A stretch of DNA of 64,000 nt, from contig NZ_CBFIEO010000012.1 of NCBI RefSeq assembly GCF_965661665.1, positions 31,051 to 95,050 of the forward strand, in the 5' to 3' direction. This document shows positions 45,606 to 53,796 of this stretch, piece by piece. Position 1 is the stretch's first letter, and each line of letters starts with the position of its first letter. The translations under genes were made by a program, and so were the position numbers. Under the pieces are notes generated by a model, which worked only from the letters and a program-made list of their open reading frames with translations, was not told where the DNA came from and ran no database searches. Origin of the DNA: Cognatiyoonia sp965661665. Its GTDB lineage: Bacteria > Pseudomonadota > Alphaproteobacteria > Rhodobacterales > Rhodobacteraceae.

Positions 45606-46708
45606 CCAGAGCCCAGTTTGGGCGACGGGCGGTTCGCAGACACCTCCGCACCTGAAAAACGGACGGGAAAGCGCACACTTGGCACCCCGTTCAGATCGAC
45701 TTGCATCCTGCGATGGCGGATTTGCGGGTCGTCGAAAACCTCCCCCATCTTGTTGATCGGTCCTGCAGGAACGCCTGCCGTCTCACAAAGCTCAAGGAGG
45801 TCAGCCTTCGAAATCTGGCGGGTGGCACCTGTCAAAAGTTCCGTCACCTCAAACCGATGGGCCAGTCGGTCCTTGTTGGTCTTGAAGCGCTCATCCTGGG
45901 GCAGATCGGGCAGCCCCAGAGCAGCGCACAGGCTTTGAAACTGACCGTCATTACCACATGCGATGATGATGTGCCCATCAGCGCAGTCGAACACTTGGTA
46001 GGGGACAATGTTGGGGTGTGCATTGCCCAGCCGTTCTGGTGATTGCCCGGTGGCGAGAAAGTTCATCGCTTGGTTTGCCATCGTCGCTGAAGCCACATCT
46101 AACAAGGCCACATCAAGATGCTGCCCCTGCCCTGTCCGGTCCCGCTGATGGATCGCGGCCAAGATCGATGTTGCCGCATACATCCCACTGAACACATCCG
46201 TCACCGCCACGCCAACTTTTTGTGGTTGCCCTTCAGGCTTACCCGTGACGGACATAAGGCCAGACATTCCTTGAATGATGTAATCATAGCCCGCGCGATG
46301 CGCGTAAGGGCCGGTTTGTCCGAAACCGGTGATAGAGCAGTAGACCAGTCGTGGATGATCTTTCTTCAACGCCTCATAATCGAGGCCATATTTGGACAAC
46401 CCGCCAACCTTGAAATTTTCGATCAAAACATCCGCATCGCGGACCAGGTCGAGCAGCTCCGCGCGCCCCTCATCAGTGCGAAAATCAATGACAACCGATG
46501 ATTTCCCGCGATTGCAACTGTGGAAATAGGCGGCGGCTTCTTCCCCCTCATGTTCGATGAAAGGCGGGCCCCAGCGCCGTGTGTCGTCGCCAGCGGCGGC
46601 TTCAACCTTGATGACCTCCGCACCCAGATCAGCAAGCGTTTGACCCGCCCAAGGGCCGGCCAAAATACGTGCCAGTTCAATGACTTTCAGACCGGCGAGC
46701 GGCGTCAT
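45587..46708 (-). CDS. Class III (CaiB/BaiF) CoA-transferase
   Basis: A 373-residue family III CoA-transferase. Characteristic segments are LAGLKVIELARILAGPWAGQ at the start, RGKSSVVIDFRTDEG, and VGVAVTDVFSGMYA with the conserved catalytic-region Asp near residue 165. The ATG at 46708 shares its A with the stop of the DsbA-like gene (TGATG). Substrates cannot be told from context. Confidence 0.93.
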   Translation of the reverse strand: MTPLAGLKVIELARILAGPWAGQTLADLGAEVIKVEAAAGDDTRRWGPPFIEHEGEEAAAYFHSCNRGKSSVVIDFRTDEGRAELLDLVRDADVLIENFKVGGLSKYGLDYEALKKDHPRLVYCSITGFGQTGPYAHRAGYDYIIQGMSGLMSVTGKPEGQPQKVGVAVTDVFSGMYAATSILAAIHQRDRTGQGQHLDVALLDVASATMANQAMNFLATGQSPERLGNAHPNIVPYQVFDCADGHIIIACGNDGQFQSLCAALGLPDLPQDERFKTNKDRLAHRFEVTELLTGATRQISKADLLELCETAGVPAGPINKMGEVFDDPQIRHRRMQVDLNGVPSVRFPVRFSGAEVSANRPSPKLGSGHSDES

Positions 46709-47373
46709 CAGCCAGCGAGCTTTTCGTCCAGAATGCGCGCGAAATCGGTGTACGGTATGTTGGCATATTTCTCGCCATCGATCATGAAGCTCGGAGTTGA
46801 GTTGATGCCGTCGCGCTCCGCGTTCGCTTGGAACCAGCCGACAAGGCTTTGCGCAAACGCGCCATCGGTCAAGCACGCATCCAGGGACGCTTGGTCCAAG
46901 CCTGCGATCTTGCCGATCTTTTGCAGTTCTTGCGAAATCGTTGCCGGATCGCCGGAGGCTGTCCACTCCCGCTGATTTTCATAGATCATATCTGTGATCT
47001 CAAAGAAACGTGCCGCATCACCACACCGCGCTACCATAGAGGCCCATAGACCAAAGCGGTCAAAATACACCTCGCGATAAACAAAGCGGACCTTACCGGT
47101 ATCGATGTAGTTCTGCTTCAACTCTTTGAAGGCGCGATCATGGAACGTCTTACAGTGCGGGCAGGTGTAGGAGGCGTATTCGATGACCTCAATCGGCGCA
47201 TCATCTGCGCCAAGAACCATATCCTGAATCTCTGTCATGGTCGCTTCTTGCGCATTGGCCATGCCGACAAGCAGGTTTGATCCCGGCTGGCTTTGACCAT
47301 TTTGCAGGAGCATCCATCCGCCCCCAAGGGCAAGTGTCGCTGCGCCAGCACCAAGAAGTGTTCTGCGTTTCAT
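46708..47373 (-). CDS. DsbA family thiol-disulfide oxidoreductase
   Basis: A 221-residue exported thioredoxin-fold protein. The N-terminus MKRRTLLGAGAATLALGGGW resembles a twin-arginine or membrane-anchor signal, the active site is YTCPHCKTF (CPHC, about residues 69-77), and NSTPSFMIDG holds the cis-proline region. The CPHC active site and the helical insertion are of the DsbA type, acting in the periplasm. It follows the DciA gene by 12 bases, a pairing common in Rhodobacteraceae. Confidence 0.92.
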   Translation of the reverse strand: MKRRTLLGAGAATLALGGGWMLLQNGQSQPGSNLLVGMANAQEATMTEIQDMVLGADDAPIEVIEYASYTCPHCKTFHDRAFKELKQNYIDTGKVRFVYREVYFDRFGLWASMVARCGDAARFFEITDMIYENQREWTASGDPATISQELQKIGKIAGLDQASLDACLTDGAFAQSLVGWFQANAERDGINSTPSFMIDGEKYANIPYTDFARILDEKLAG

Positions 47374-47385
47374 CCTAACCTCTAA

Positions 47386-47898
47386 TCAGTTGTTCTGTTT
47401 TGATATGACATTAGCACCCAGCCGCGCCAAGGCATCCCGCAAATCATTGCTTTCAACCTTTTGTGTAACGGTGCGAGCCCGCGCCTCTGCGTCCGCATCG
47501 GGCTCTGTTGGCTTGGTCGGGGCCGGTTCAAACGCAAAGCGACCGTCAGAAAATCCCGTCGGTGCGGTCTGCGTGATCCGCACGCGCGAAATGGCGTTAT
47601 AGCCGTAGCACCGGTTCACCTTTTCGCGGATCTGTTCTTTTTGCATTTCAACCATCGGCGCCATCGCGCCGGTCGTCAAAATGGTCAGCGTGGCGCCCAT
47701 GCCACCGCGCCCAAAGCCGATATCGACGGGTTTTGCTGTGGCGGCCACATCCTCCCCCACAATCTCAGACCAGTGGGTTAATAGCCGCGTTTCCGCAAAC
47801 CCTCGCCCCTCGCTGGCTTTGCGAATGCGGGTCTGCATCAGCGTGACCGCACGAGAGAATCCGTGCGTCGTTCCATTATGGCGTGGTCGGCTCATCAT
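47386..47898 (-). CDS. dciA: DciA family DNA helicase loader (DUF721)
   Basis: A 170-residue protein with the DUF721/DciA domain in its first 110 residues (HWSEIVGEDVAATAKPVDI, LTILTTGAMAPMVEMQKEQIREKVNRCYG), followed by an acidic, Pro/Thr-rich disordered tail. DciA loads the replicative helicase DnaB in bacteria without DnaC. Two ATG codons start the frame; the first is used. It is divergent from mutY with 64 bases between. Confidence 0.88.
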   Translation of the reverse strand: MMSRPRHNGTTHGFSRAVTLMQTRIRKASEGRGFAETRLLTHWSEIVGEDVAATAKPVDIGFGRGGMGATLTILTTGAMAPMVEMQKEQIREKVNRCYGYNAISRVRITQTAPTGFSDGRFAFEPAPTKPTEPDADAEARARTVTQKVESNDLRDALARLGANVISKQNN

Positions 47899-47962
47899 TT
47901 TGTATTAGTCTACGACGAAAGACCCGCCAAGCCACTGAAACTCTTTTGAAGGCGAATAAAGA

Positions 47963-49015
47963 TTGCGTGACCAAGCCGAAACCTTGTTGGAGTGGTATGA
48001 TCGCCATGCACGGGTCATGCCGTGGCGCGTATCACCTGAAGACCGCAAAGCAGGCATTCGCCCTGATCCGTATCACGTCTGGATTTCTGAGATTATGCTG
48101 CAACAGACGACCGTGGCAGCGGTGAAGAACTATTTCATCAAGTTCACGACCATTTGGCCGCGTGTTGAGGATTTGGCCACGGCGGAGGATGCGGATGTCA
48201 TGGCGGCGTGGGCCGGTCTTGGTTACTACGCCCGTGCGCGGAACCTGCTGAAATGCGCACGCGCGGTCGTGGCAGAGCATGATGGCACATTTCCTGCCGA
48301 TCACGATGCGCTTCTGAAACTGCCGGGGATTGGCCCTTACACTGCTGCTGCGGTCAGCACTATTGCGTTTGATCTGCCGGAGACAGTGCTGGACGGCAAC
48401 GTCGAACGGGTCATGGCGCGGCGGCATAATGTTGAGACGCCCCTGCCCACGGCCAAGACAGAACTGATGGCTTTGGCGGAGGCGGTCACGCCAAAAAACC
48501 GCCCCGGCGACTACGCACAAGCTGTTATGGACCTCGGCGCAACTATCTGCACCCCTCACAACCCCGCCTGCGGCATCTGCCCGTGGCGGGATGGGTGCGA
48601 AGGGCGTCTGGCAGGTATAGCGGCAGAGTTGCCGCGTAAGTTGCCAAAGAAGGCAAAGCCAACCCGCTTTGGCATCGCGTACGTCGCACAACGTGACGAT
48701 GGGTCTTGGCTGTTGGAAACACGGCCAGAGAAGGGCCTGCTGGGCGGTATGTTGGGCTGGCCCGGATCAGACTGGAACGACGACCCGACACCAAACCCAC
48801 CCTTTGCCGCCGATTGGCAAGAATTGGACGGCGAAGCGCGCCACACCTTTACGCATTTCCATTTGAGGCTCAAAGTGATGGTGTCGGCGGCGCAAGAGAC
48901 CATTCGCCCAGAAGCCGGCACCTTCATCCCAAAGGATGCGTTCCGCCCGTCCGACTTGCCGACCGTAATGCGCAAGGTTTTCGACCTCGCAGCAGCGACG
49001 TTTCGTCATAATTGA
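47963..49015 (+). CDS. mutY: A/G-specific adenine DNA glycosylase MutY
   Basis: A 350-residue base-excision repair enzyme that removes adenine opposite 8-oxoguanine. The helix-hairpin-helix is LPGIGPYTAAAVSTIAF (about 114-130), the catalytic Glu lies in EIMLQQTTVAAV (about 43) and the Asp in VLDGNVERVMA (about 136). The iron-sulfur cysteines have the canonical Cx6Cx2Cx5C spacing (CTPHNPACGICPWRDGC), and a NUDIX-like C-terminal domain recognises oxoG. It uses a TTG start with GAAGG upstream. Confidence 0.97.
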   Translation: MRDQAETLLEWYDRHARVMPWRVSPEDRKAGIRPDPYHVWISEIMLQQTTVAAVKNYFIKFTTIWPRVEDLATAEDADVMAAWAGLGYYARARNLLKCARAVVAEHDGTFPADHDALLKLPGIGPYTAAAVSTIAFDLPETVLDGNVERVMARRHNVETPLPTAKTELMALAEAVTPKNRPGDYAQAVMDLGATICTPHNPACGICPWRDGCEGRLAGIAAELPRKLPKKAKPTRFGIAYVAQRDDGSWLLETRPEKGLLGGMLGWPGSDWNDDPTPNPPFAADWQELDGEARHTFTHFHLRLKVMVSAAQETIRPEAGTFIPKDAFRPSDLPTVMRKVFDLAAATFRHN

Positions 49016-49062
49016 GACTTTCCAAGCGTCTGGATATGCTGATGCAAACTAGGAGCGATTAG

Positions 49063-50205
49063 ATGACGTCGATCCCATTGACACCAAACATATCCCGCAT
49101 GACGAGCGCCGCCCCGTTTTGGCTTTCGATTTTGTTGCTGCCACTTGTCGCGATCAGCGCGGCGAATGGCGGGTGGACGCTCCTGCTGGTGCCACTTGCA
49201 ACGTGGTATCTTTTCTCAGTCCTTGATGTGATCGTGGGCCACAACAAAGAAAACGCTGATCCGAACACACCGGACGATCAACTGTTCTGGTATCGTGCGA
49301 TCACGATCATCTGGGCCCCGCTGCAAGTCGCGCTGATCTTCGGTACTATGATCTATGTTTTCGCTACGGGCCATTTGGCGGCGTGGGAGCAATGGGCACT
49401 GTTCGTTGGGATCGGGGTGATCTCTGGCGCGATTGGGATCAACTACAGCCACGAATTGATGCACCAGAAACCCACGCTAGAGCGCTGGATGGCTGATATT
49501 TTGTTGGCATCCGTCCTTTATTCCCACTTCCGGTCTGAGCATCTGCTGGTACATCACCGCTATGTAGCCACCCCGAAAGACCCTGTCACTGCGCGTTATG
49601 GCGAAGGCTTTTGGCGTTATTTCCCGCGTGTCTTGCACCAATGCTATCGGTCCGCGTTCAACGCGGAAAAGGCGATGCTTGCCCGCAAAAAGCTGCCTTG
49701 GACCTACAGCAGCAATCCATTTTGGCGGTACTGGGCCTTGCAAGGTGGTTTTCTGATTTGTGCCGCTGGCCTTGGCGGATGGTGGGGCGTCTTCCTGTTC
49801 GCAACGCAGGCCTTCATAGCCATCTTCCATTTGGAATTGGTCAACTACATCGAACATTATGGCCTGACCCGCAAACACCTTGGGGAAGGCAAGTATGAGC
49901 ATGTTCAGCCGCACCATTCCTGGAACGCATCACACAGAGCCACAAACTGGTTGCTGATCAATTTGCAGCGCCATTCGGATCATCATTACAAGCCTGACCG
50001 TCGCTTTCCGTTGTTGCAAAACTACGAAGATGACCAAGCCCCACAACTCCCATTCGGCTACACCGTGATGACGCTCATCGCGCTGTCACCGACGTTGTGG
50101 CGCAAAGTCATGAACCCCAAGGTCCGAACGTGGCGAGAGAAGTATTATCCAGAAATTGAGGATTGGACACCCTATAAGACAGCGACCAACGCAATGCCGC
50201 GTTAA
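49063..50205 (+). CDS. alkB: Alkane 1-monooxygenase (AlkB-type)
   Basis: A 380-residue integral membrane di-iron hydroxylase that makes terminal alcohols from alkanes. The histidine motifs are present: HELMH (about 135), EHLLVHHRYVATPKDP (about 158-173), NYIEHYGL (about 266) and LQRHSDHHYKP (about 306). Six hydrophobic segments are visible. The start follows AGGAGCG. No rubredoxin or rubredoxin reductase gene is adjacent, so electron donors must be encoded elsewhere. It lies between mutY and ccrM; alkane use is inferred from family only. Confidence 0.9.
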   Translation: MTSIPLTPNISRMTSAAPFWLSILLLPLVAISAANGGWTLLLVPLATWYLFSVLDVIVGHNKENADPNTPDDQLFWYRAITIIWAPLQVALIFGTMIYVFATGHLAAWEQWALFVGIGVISGAIGINYSHELMHQKPTLERWMADILLASVLYSHFRSEHLLVHHRYVATPKDPVTARYGEGFWRYFPRVLHQCYRSAFNAEKAMLARKKLPWTYSSNPFWRYWALQGGFLICAAGLGGWWGVFLFATQAFIAIFHLELVNYIEHYGLTRKHLGEGKYEHVQPHHSWNASHRATNWLLINLQRHSDHHYKPDRRFPLLQNYEDDQAPQLPFGYTVMTLIALSPTLWRKVMNPKVRTWREKYYPEIEDWTPYKTATNAMPR

Positions 50206-50233
50206 GAAAAAACCCCGCCACGAAGGGCGGGGT
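50206..50233 (-). terminator. Intrinsic terminator for ccrM
   Basis: Stem ACCCCGCC / GGCGGGGT with a 6-base loop. A run of six T follows on the minus strand (AAAAAA at 50206-50212 on the plus strand), so it terminates ccrM; the plus strand has no T run after it. Confidence 0.8.
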
Positions 50234-50300
50234 AAAGTTACGTGCGTTTGATCCAGCTGCATAGCAAATGAACTTCTCGCACCGGCGGTATTCGTAAAAT

Positions 50301-51410
50301 CTAGTGTTTGGCCATCTCCGCGCGTATCTGCTGGCGCAGCAGATCAATCGGCACCTTTTGCCCATCGCGTTTGAATTGCCAGTATGTCCAGCCATTGCAG
50401 CTTGGCGCACCTTCCAGATGGGCACCAACCTGATGAATTGATCCTTTGATGTCGTCCCCGATGAGCGTGCCATCAGCGCGGACTTTCGCCTTGTGACGAC
50501 CGTTCTGGGACCAAAGCTCTTCCCCTGGGCGCAACATTCCACGCTCGACCAGGACACCAAAGGCGACGCGCGGTTCTGCGCGTTTGGATTGGGTGACCTC
50601 CAACGCTTCTTTGTCAAACTTGCGGATTTTTGACAGGCGTTTGGCGGCAACCTTACGATAGGCCTCTTCTCGTTCAATCCCAATGAAATCACGGCCCAGC
50701 ATCTTGGCAACAGAACCCGTTGTACCCGTGCCAAAGAACGGATCAAGGATCACATCACCCGGATTGGTCGACCCAACCAGCACGCGATGCAGCAGACTTT
50801 CTGGCTTTTGGGTCGGATGCGCCTTGTCGCCGTTCTCGTCCTTCAGGCGCTCGTGACCTGTACAAATCGGTAGCACCCAGTCGGAACGCATCTGCACACC
50901 TTCGTTCAATGCCTTGAGGGCTTCATAGTTGAACGTGTATTTACTGGCTTCTTCTTTTGAAGCCCAAATCAACGTCTCATGCGCGTTGGTGAACCGCTTG
51001 CCACGAAAGTTGGGCATCGGGTTTGACTTGCGCCACACCACGTCATTCAAAATCCAGAACCCTTGGTTCTGCAATTCGGCGCCCATTCGGAAGACGTTGT
51101 GATAGCTGCCGATCACCCAGATGGCGCCGTTTGGCTTTAAGAGGCGTCGCGCCGCAGCGAGCCAGTCTTTCGTGAACCGATCGTAAATCTTAAAGCTGTC
51201 GAACTGATCCCAATCATTATCGACCGCATCCACCTTGGAATTGTCTGGGCGGTGCAAGTCACCGCGCAGCTGGAGGTTATAGGGAGGATCGGCAAAGATC
51301 AGGTCGATGGACTCAGCCGGAAGGCTGTTCATGACCTCAATACAGTCACCGTCAAGTATCTGATTAAGCGGTAGCGTCGCAGGCTTTGCCGCCTTCGTTT
51401 TTGTTGTCAT
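50301..51410 (-). CDS. ccrM: CcrM-type DNA adenine methyltransferase (GANTC)
   Basis: A 369-residue class-beta adenine-N6 methyltransferase: motif IV FADPPYNLQLRGD (about 41-53) precedes the SAM motif DPFFGTGTTG (about 224-233), and an extra C-terminal domain of about 100 residues (GTLIGDDIKGSIHQVGAHLEG) is typical of CcrM. It methylates GANTC and couples methylation to the cell cycle in alphaproteobacteria. No cognate restriction gene is near, so it is an orphan. The ATG at 51410 follows GAGGCAAG. It lies downstream of rnhB; three GANTC sites lie in the leader. Confidence 0.96.
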   Translation of the reverse strand: MTTKTKAAKPATLPLNQILDGDCIEVMNSLPAESIDLIFADPPYNLQLRGDLHRPDNSKVDAVDNDWDQFDSFKIYDRFTKDWLAAARRLLKPNGAIWVIGSYHNVFRMGAELQNQGFWILNDVVWRKSNPMPNFRGKRFTNAHETLIWASKEEASKYTFNYEALKALNEGVQMRSDWVLPICTGHERLKDENGDKAHPTQKPESLLHRVLVGSTNPGDVILDPFFGTGTTGSVAKMLGRDFIGIEREEAYRKVAAKRLSKIRKFDKEALEVTQSKRAEPRVAFGVLVERGMLRPGEELWSQNGRHKAKVRADGTLIGDDIKGSIHQVGAHLEGAPSCNGWTYWQFKRDGQKVPIDLLRQQIRAEMAKH

Positions 51411-51500
51411 ATCTTGCCTCTGTCCCGGCGGCTTTTGCCGCTCGTTGTTTGATCCCAATGTGAGTCAGAGGCGATTCGCTGTAAATAACTTTATTGAATC
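51411..51500 (-). promoter_or_regulatory. ccrM leader with three GANTC sites
   Basis: GAGTC at 51462-51466, GATTC at 51473-51477 and GAATC at 51496-51500, in the 88-base gap between rnhB and ccrM (the last touches the rnhB stop). GANTC occurs about once in 256 bases by chance. In Caulobacter, GANTC sites in the ccrM leader allow methylation-state control; such control here is inferred. Confidence 0.55.
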
Positions 51501-52137
51501 AATTAGTTACATTTTTCGCTTGATACAAGATATTGTGTACCGGTGCGAAACTACGCCTATGATGTGGAGTGACACCGTGGCTTTTGAGTCCCGCTTTGTG
51601 TTCTTTCGTCGGGTAACCTGCGTTTCTGTCCCAGCCATAGCCAGGATGCTGTTGCGCCAAATCCACCATCAGGCGGTCGCGCCAAACTTTTGCCACAATT
51701 GATGCCGCTGCAATCGACAAGGACCGTCCATCGCCTTTGACCAAAGTCGCAGATGGCAGGTTCATGCCGCGTGGGATCATGGTGCCGTCGATCAGAAGGT
51801 AATCCGCCGGCGACGTTAGCCCTGCCACCGCGCGCTCCATCGCGATATGCGACGCCCGAAGAATGTTGTATTCGTCAATCTCTTCGACCGAGGCGGAGGC
51901 GATAGAGACATCCGCCACCTCCAACAATTCTCCATAAAGCGCATCGCGCCGCTTCGCGCTCAGTTTCTTGCTGTCGTTCAACCCGTCCGGGATGTTTTCA
52001 GGATCTAGCACGGCTGCGGCAGCAACAACTGGCCCAGCCAACGGCCCCCTCCCCACTTCATCCACGCCTGCGACACGCAGAAAGCCGCGCTGTTGCGCGG
52101 CGAACTCAAACTCGAACGAGGGCTTGGCGACGGTCAT
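51499..52137 (-). CDS. rnhB: Ribonuclease HII
   Basis: A 212-residue ribonuclease that cuts the RNA strand at ribonucleotides in DNA. The catalytic acidic motif is VDEVGRGPLAGPVVAAAAVL (about 24-43), with NDSKKLSAKRR, the third acidic region LLIDGTMIP (Asp, about 125) and SIVAKVWRD. The ATG at 52137 gives a normal length; the longer frame is not conserved. The rnhB-ccrM order is common in this group. Confidence 0.97.
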   Translation of the reverse strand: MTVAKPSFEFEFAAQQRGFLRVAGVDEVGRGPLAGPVVAAAAVLDPENIPDGLNDSKKLSAKRRDALYGELLEVADVSIASASVEEIDEYNILRASHIAMERAVAGLTSPADYLLIDGTMIPRGMNLPSATLVKGDGRSLSIAAASIVAKVWRDRLMVDLAQQHPGYGWDRNAGYPTKEHKAGLKSHGVTPHHRRSFAPVHNILYQAKNVTN

Positions 52138-52206
52138 GCCACCAGTGAACAGACATCCGCCCGCGTCGCAAGTCATTGCGCGCGGGCGGCCCCAGATACC
52201 GCGACC

Positions 52207-52689
52207 TTAGTGACGGCGGAAACGGTATCCTTCTTGGCGCAGGCAGCGTGGATCAAAGCCGCGCACCGGACCATGATCAGTGTAGAGACGCACGGCACAC
52301 TGGCGCGGCAAGTAACGCATGCGCACGTCATTGCGGCGCAGGCAACGGCGATCAACAACACGGTGTTCGCCGAAGCGTGTCGAAACATGGGTCACGCAAT
52401 AGCGTGGCAAGACCTCCGAACGGAAGACATCATTGCGTGTATTGTTTGAGCGGCGCGGTTCGCTGCGTGGCACACGCTGCGTTTGTTCGTTGGTGTAGGT
52501 GTTGCGTGTCGCGGGCTCCCGAAGATCATTACGGTTGTTGTTGATCGCGGCACTCAGCGTCGCCGTCGCGACCAGCCCGAACAGAATTTTGCCAATGTCA
52601 TCTTGTGACAGACCGCCAGCGCGGACAGGTTGAGCGCTTGCAAGTGTCAGGGACAGCGCGGTGATCCCAGCGATTAGTGCATTGTACAT
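52207..52689 (-). CDS. Secreted basic protein with a twofold Cys repeat
   Basis: A 160-residue protein not recognised as a named family. It has a signal peptide (cleavage after VRA, about residue 23), a hydrophobic segment (DDIGKILFGLVATATLSAAI, about 28-47) and a basic Asn/Thr/Arg-rich linker. Two tandem repeats of 27 residues follow, each starting LPR and holding a Cys-x17-Cys pair and ending DxRCLR (LPRYC...DRRCLRR and LPRQC...DPRCLRQ), with seven residues between. Four cysteines suggest two disulfides in the periplasm or outside. The ATG at 52689 precedes the signal; the mature part is strongly basic, so binding to DNA, LPS or cell wall is possible but unproven. Confidence 0.75.
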   Translation of the reverse strand: MYNALIAGITALSLTLASAQPVRAGGLSQDDIGKILFGLVATATLSAAINNNRNDLREPATRNTYTNEQTQRVPRSEPRRSNNTRNDVFRSEVLPRYCVTHVSTRFGEHRVVDRRCLRRNDVRMRYLPRQCAVRLYTDHGPVRGFDPRCLRQEGYRFRRH

Positions 52690-52838
52690 CGTGTTTCCTT
52701 TCCACGTATGGAGGTGATGGAAACACCGTCGCCCAAGGGTCAAATGCTACTCAATAACAGGGGATGGTTATGCGCTAGCAGCCGCGATAACATCATGCGT
52801 TATTGAATAACGCTCAAGCCAAAGGTCAAAGTGATGGC

Positions 52839-53120
52839 ATGAAACACCTACTTTCTTTTTCCCTCGCTCTCGGGCTGAGCGCCAGCATGGTAAATGCAGC
52901 CTGCTACGCCGACTATAAGGCCAAGCAAGAGGATCCACTGCGCCTGCACTACGGCGTTGCGCAGATTGATGGCGAATGTTCTGTCGGAGCAGCCCAACAG
53001 GAGCTGCCAGGCAAGCTGGCTTCAGACGGCTGGACGTTGCTCAATGTCCTGAGCGTTTTTGACGACGCAGGTTTGGATGAAAGAAAGGAAAGCGCAGGTG
53101 ACTACTTCCTCCGCTACTGA
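52839..53120 (+). CDS. Small secreted two-cysteine protein, overlapping a membrane regulator gene
   Basis: A 93-residue protein not recognised. It has a signal peptide (KHLLSFSLALGLSASMVNA, cut near residue 20); the mature part starts ACYADYKAK and has a second cysteine (GEC), with a C-terminal block ASDGWTLLNVLSVFDDAGLDERKESAGDYFLRY. The mature form would be about 73 residues with one disulfide. Its 3' end overlaps the next gene by 23 bases, so it is co-expressed with the membrane winged-helix protein. A sensor or ligand role toward that protein is only a hypothesis. Confidence 0.75.
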   Translation: MKHLLSFSLALGLSASMVNAACYADYKAKQEDPLRLHYGVAQIDGECSVGAAQQELPGKLASDGWTLLNVLSVFDDAGLDERKESAGDYFLRY

Positions 53121-53796
53121 AGCGCGCGAGATCGGCAACCGGATCGTGATTGGCGGCGTGATCGCCATCGTCGTGATCTTGCTGATAGCGGCGGCCCTGC
53201 TCTTTTTGAACCTGCCCGATGCGAATGCGTTCAACGCGCGGGTCGAACGGCTCTTTATTGAGAATGATACCCTAACCGGAAATGCGGAGATCAAGCTCCT
53301 TGAAATCCTTGCCCAGTCCGGCACGGCGTTTTCTGATACGCTGTCGTCCTATCGTTTCGTCATTTTCGTCTTGCTGGTGTTCGCGACCGCGCTGCTGATT
53401 GCGGCTATCGCGTTCCTTGTCATGCTCATCGCTCTGAATCGGCGGATGAGCCGGATTGAGCGGCAGGGGATTGCAGTGAACTCACTCACCATCAGTCGCG
53501 ATGAAAAGGCAGTTTATCTGAACGACTTCGAATTCAAGCTGACAGAGGCGGCTATTGAGACACTGTCTGTCCTAGCCGAAGCACGAATGGACGATGAAGT
53601 TCTAACAGGGGCCGAGATTGAAGGTGTCATCTCTGGCCGCAGTGCCGCAGATTGCGATGAAGCCGCAGGTGCAACTCGCATCAAGCGTCTGCGCGATTCG
53701 CTGGGCAATCAAATGATGAGCGAACTTCTGGTCAAGAACATCGCCCGCAAGGGCTATGTCCTCGCCATCGATAAGGACGTTATACGGATGTTATGA
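53098..53796 (+). CDS. Membrane-anchored winged-helix regulator
   Basis: A 232-residue protein from the GTG at 53098 (AAAGGAAAG upstream). Two transmembrane helices (about 13-37 and 84-108) flank a periplasmic loop of about 45 residues. After them comes a cytoplasmic domain of 120 residues whose end (ATRIKRLRDSLGNQ, NIARKGYVLAI) resembles the winged helix of OmpR-type regulators. This is the reverse of ToxR, whose DNA-binding domain is N-terminal. It overlaps the secreted protein gene, and the 3' end overlaps the convergent hypothetical gene by 17 bases. A one-component membrane transcription factor is the best reading; no named family was recognised. Confidence 0.7.
   Translation: MTTSSATEAREIGNRIVIGGVIAIVVILLIAAALLFLNLPDANAFNARVERLFIENDTLTGNAEIKLLEILAQSGTAFSDTLSSYRFVIFVLLVFATALLIAAIAFLVMLIALNRRMSRIERQGIAVNSLTISRDEKAVYLNDFEFKLTEAAIETLSVLAEARMDDEVLTGAEIEGVISGRSAADCDEAAGATRIKRLRDSLGNQMMSELLVKNIARKGYVLAIDKDVIRML

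Noticed and set aside
50206..50233. Terminator for alkB
   Set aside because: The hairpin has its T run only on the minus strand, so it is assigned to ccrM; a weak effect on alkB cannot be excluded.
50301..51410. Restriction-modification system
   Set aside because: Only the methyltransferase is present; its size, C-terminal domain and rnhB neighbour identify the orphan cell-cycle enzyme CcrM.
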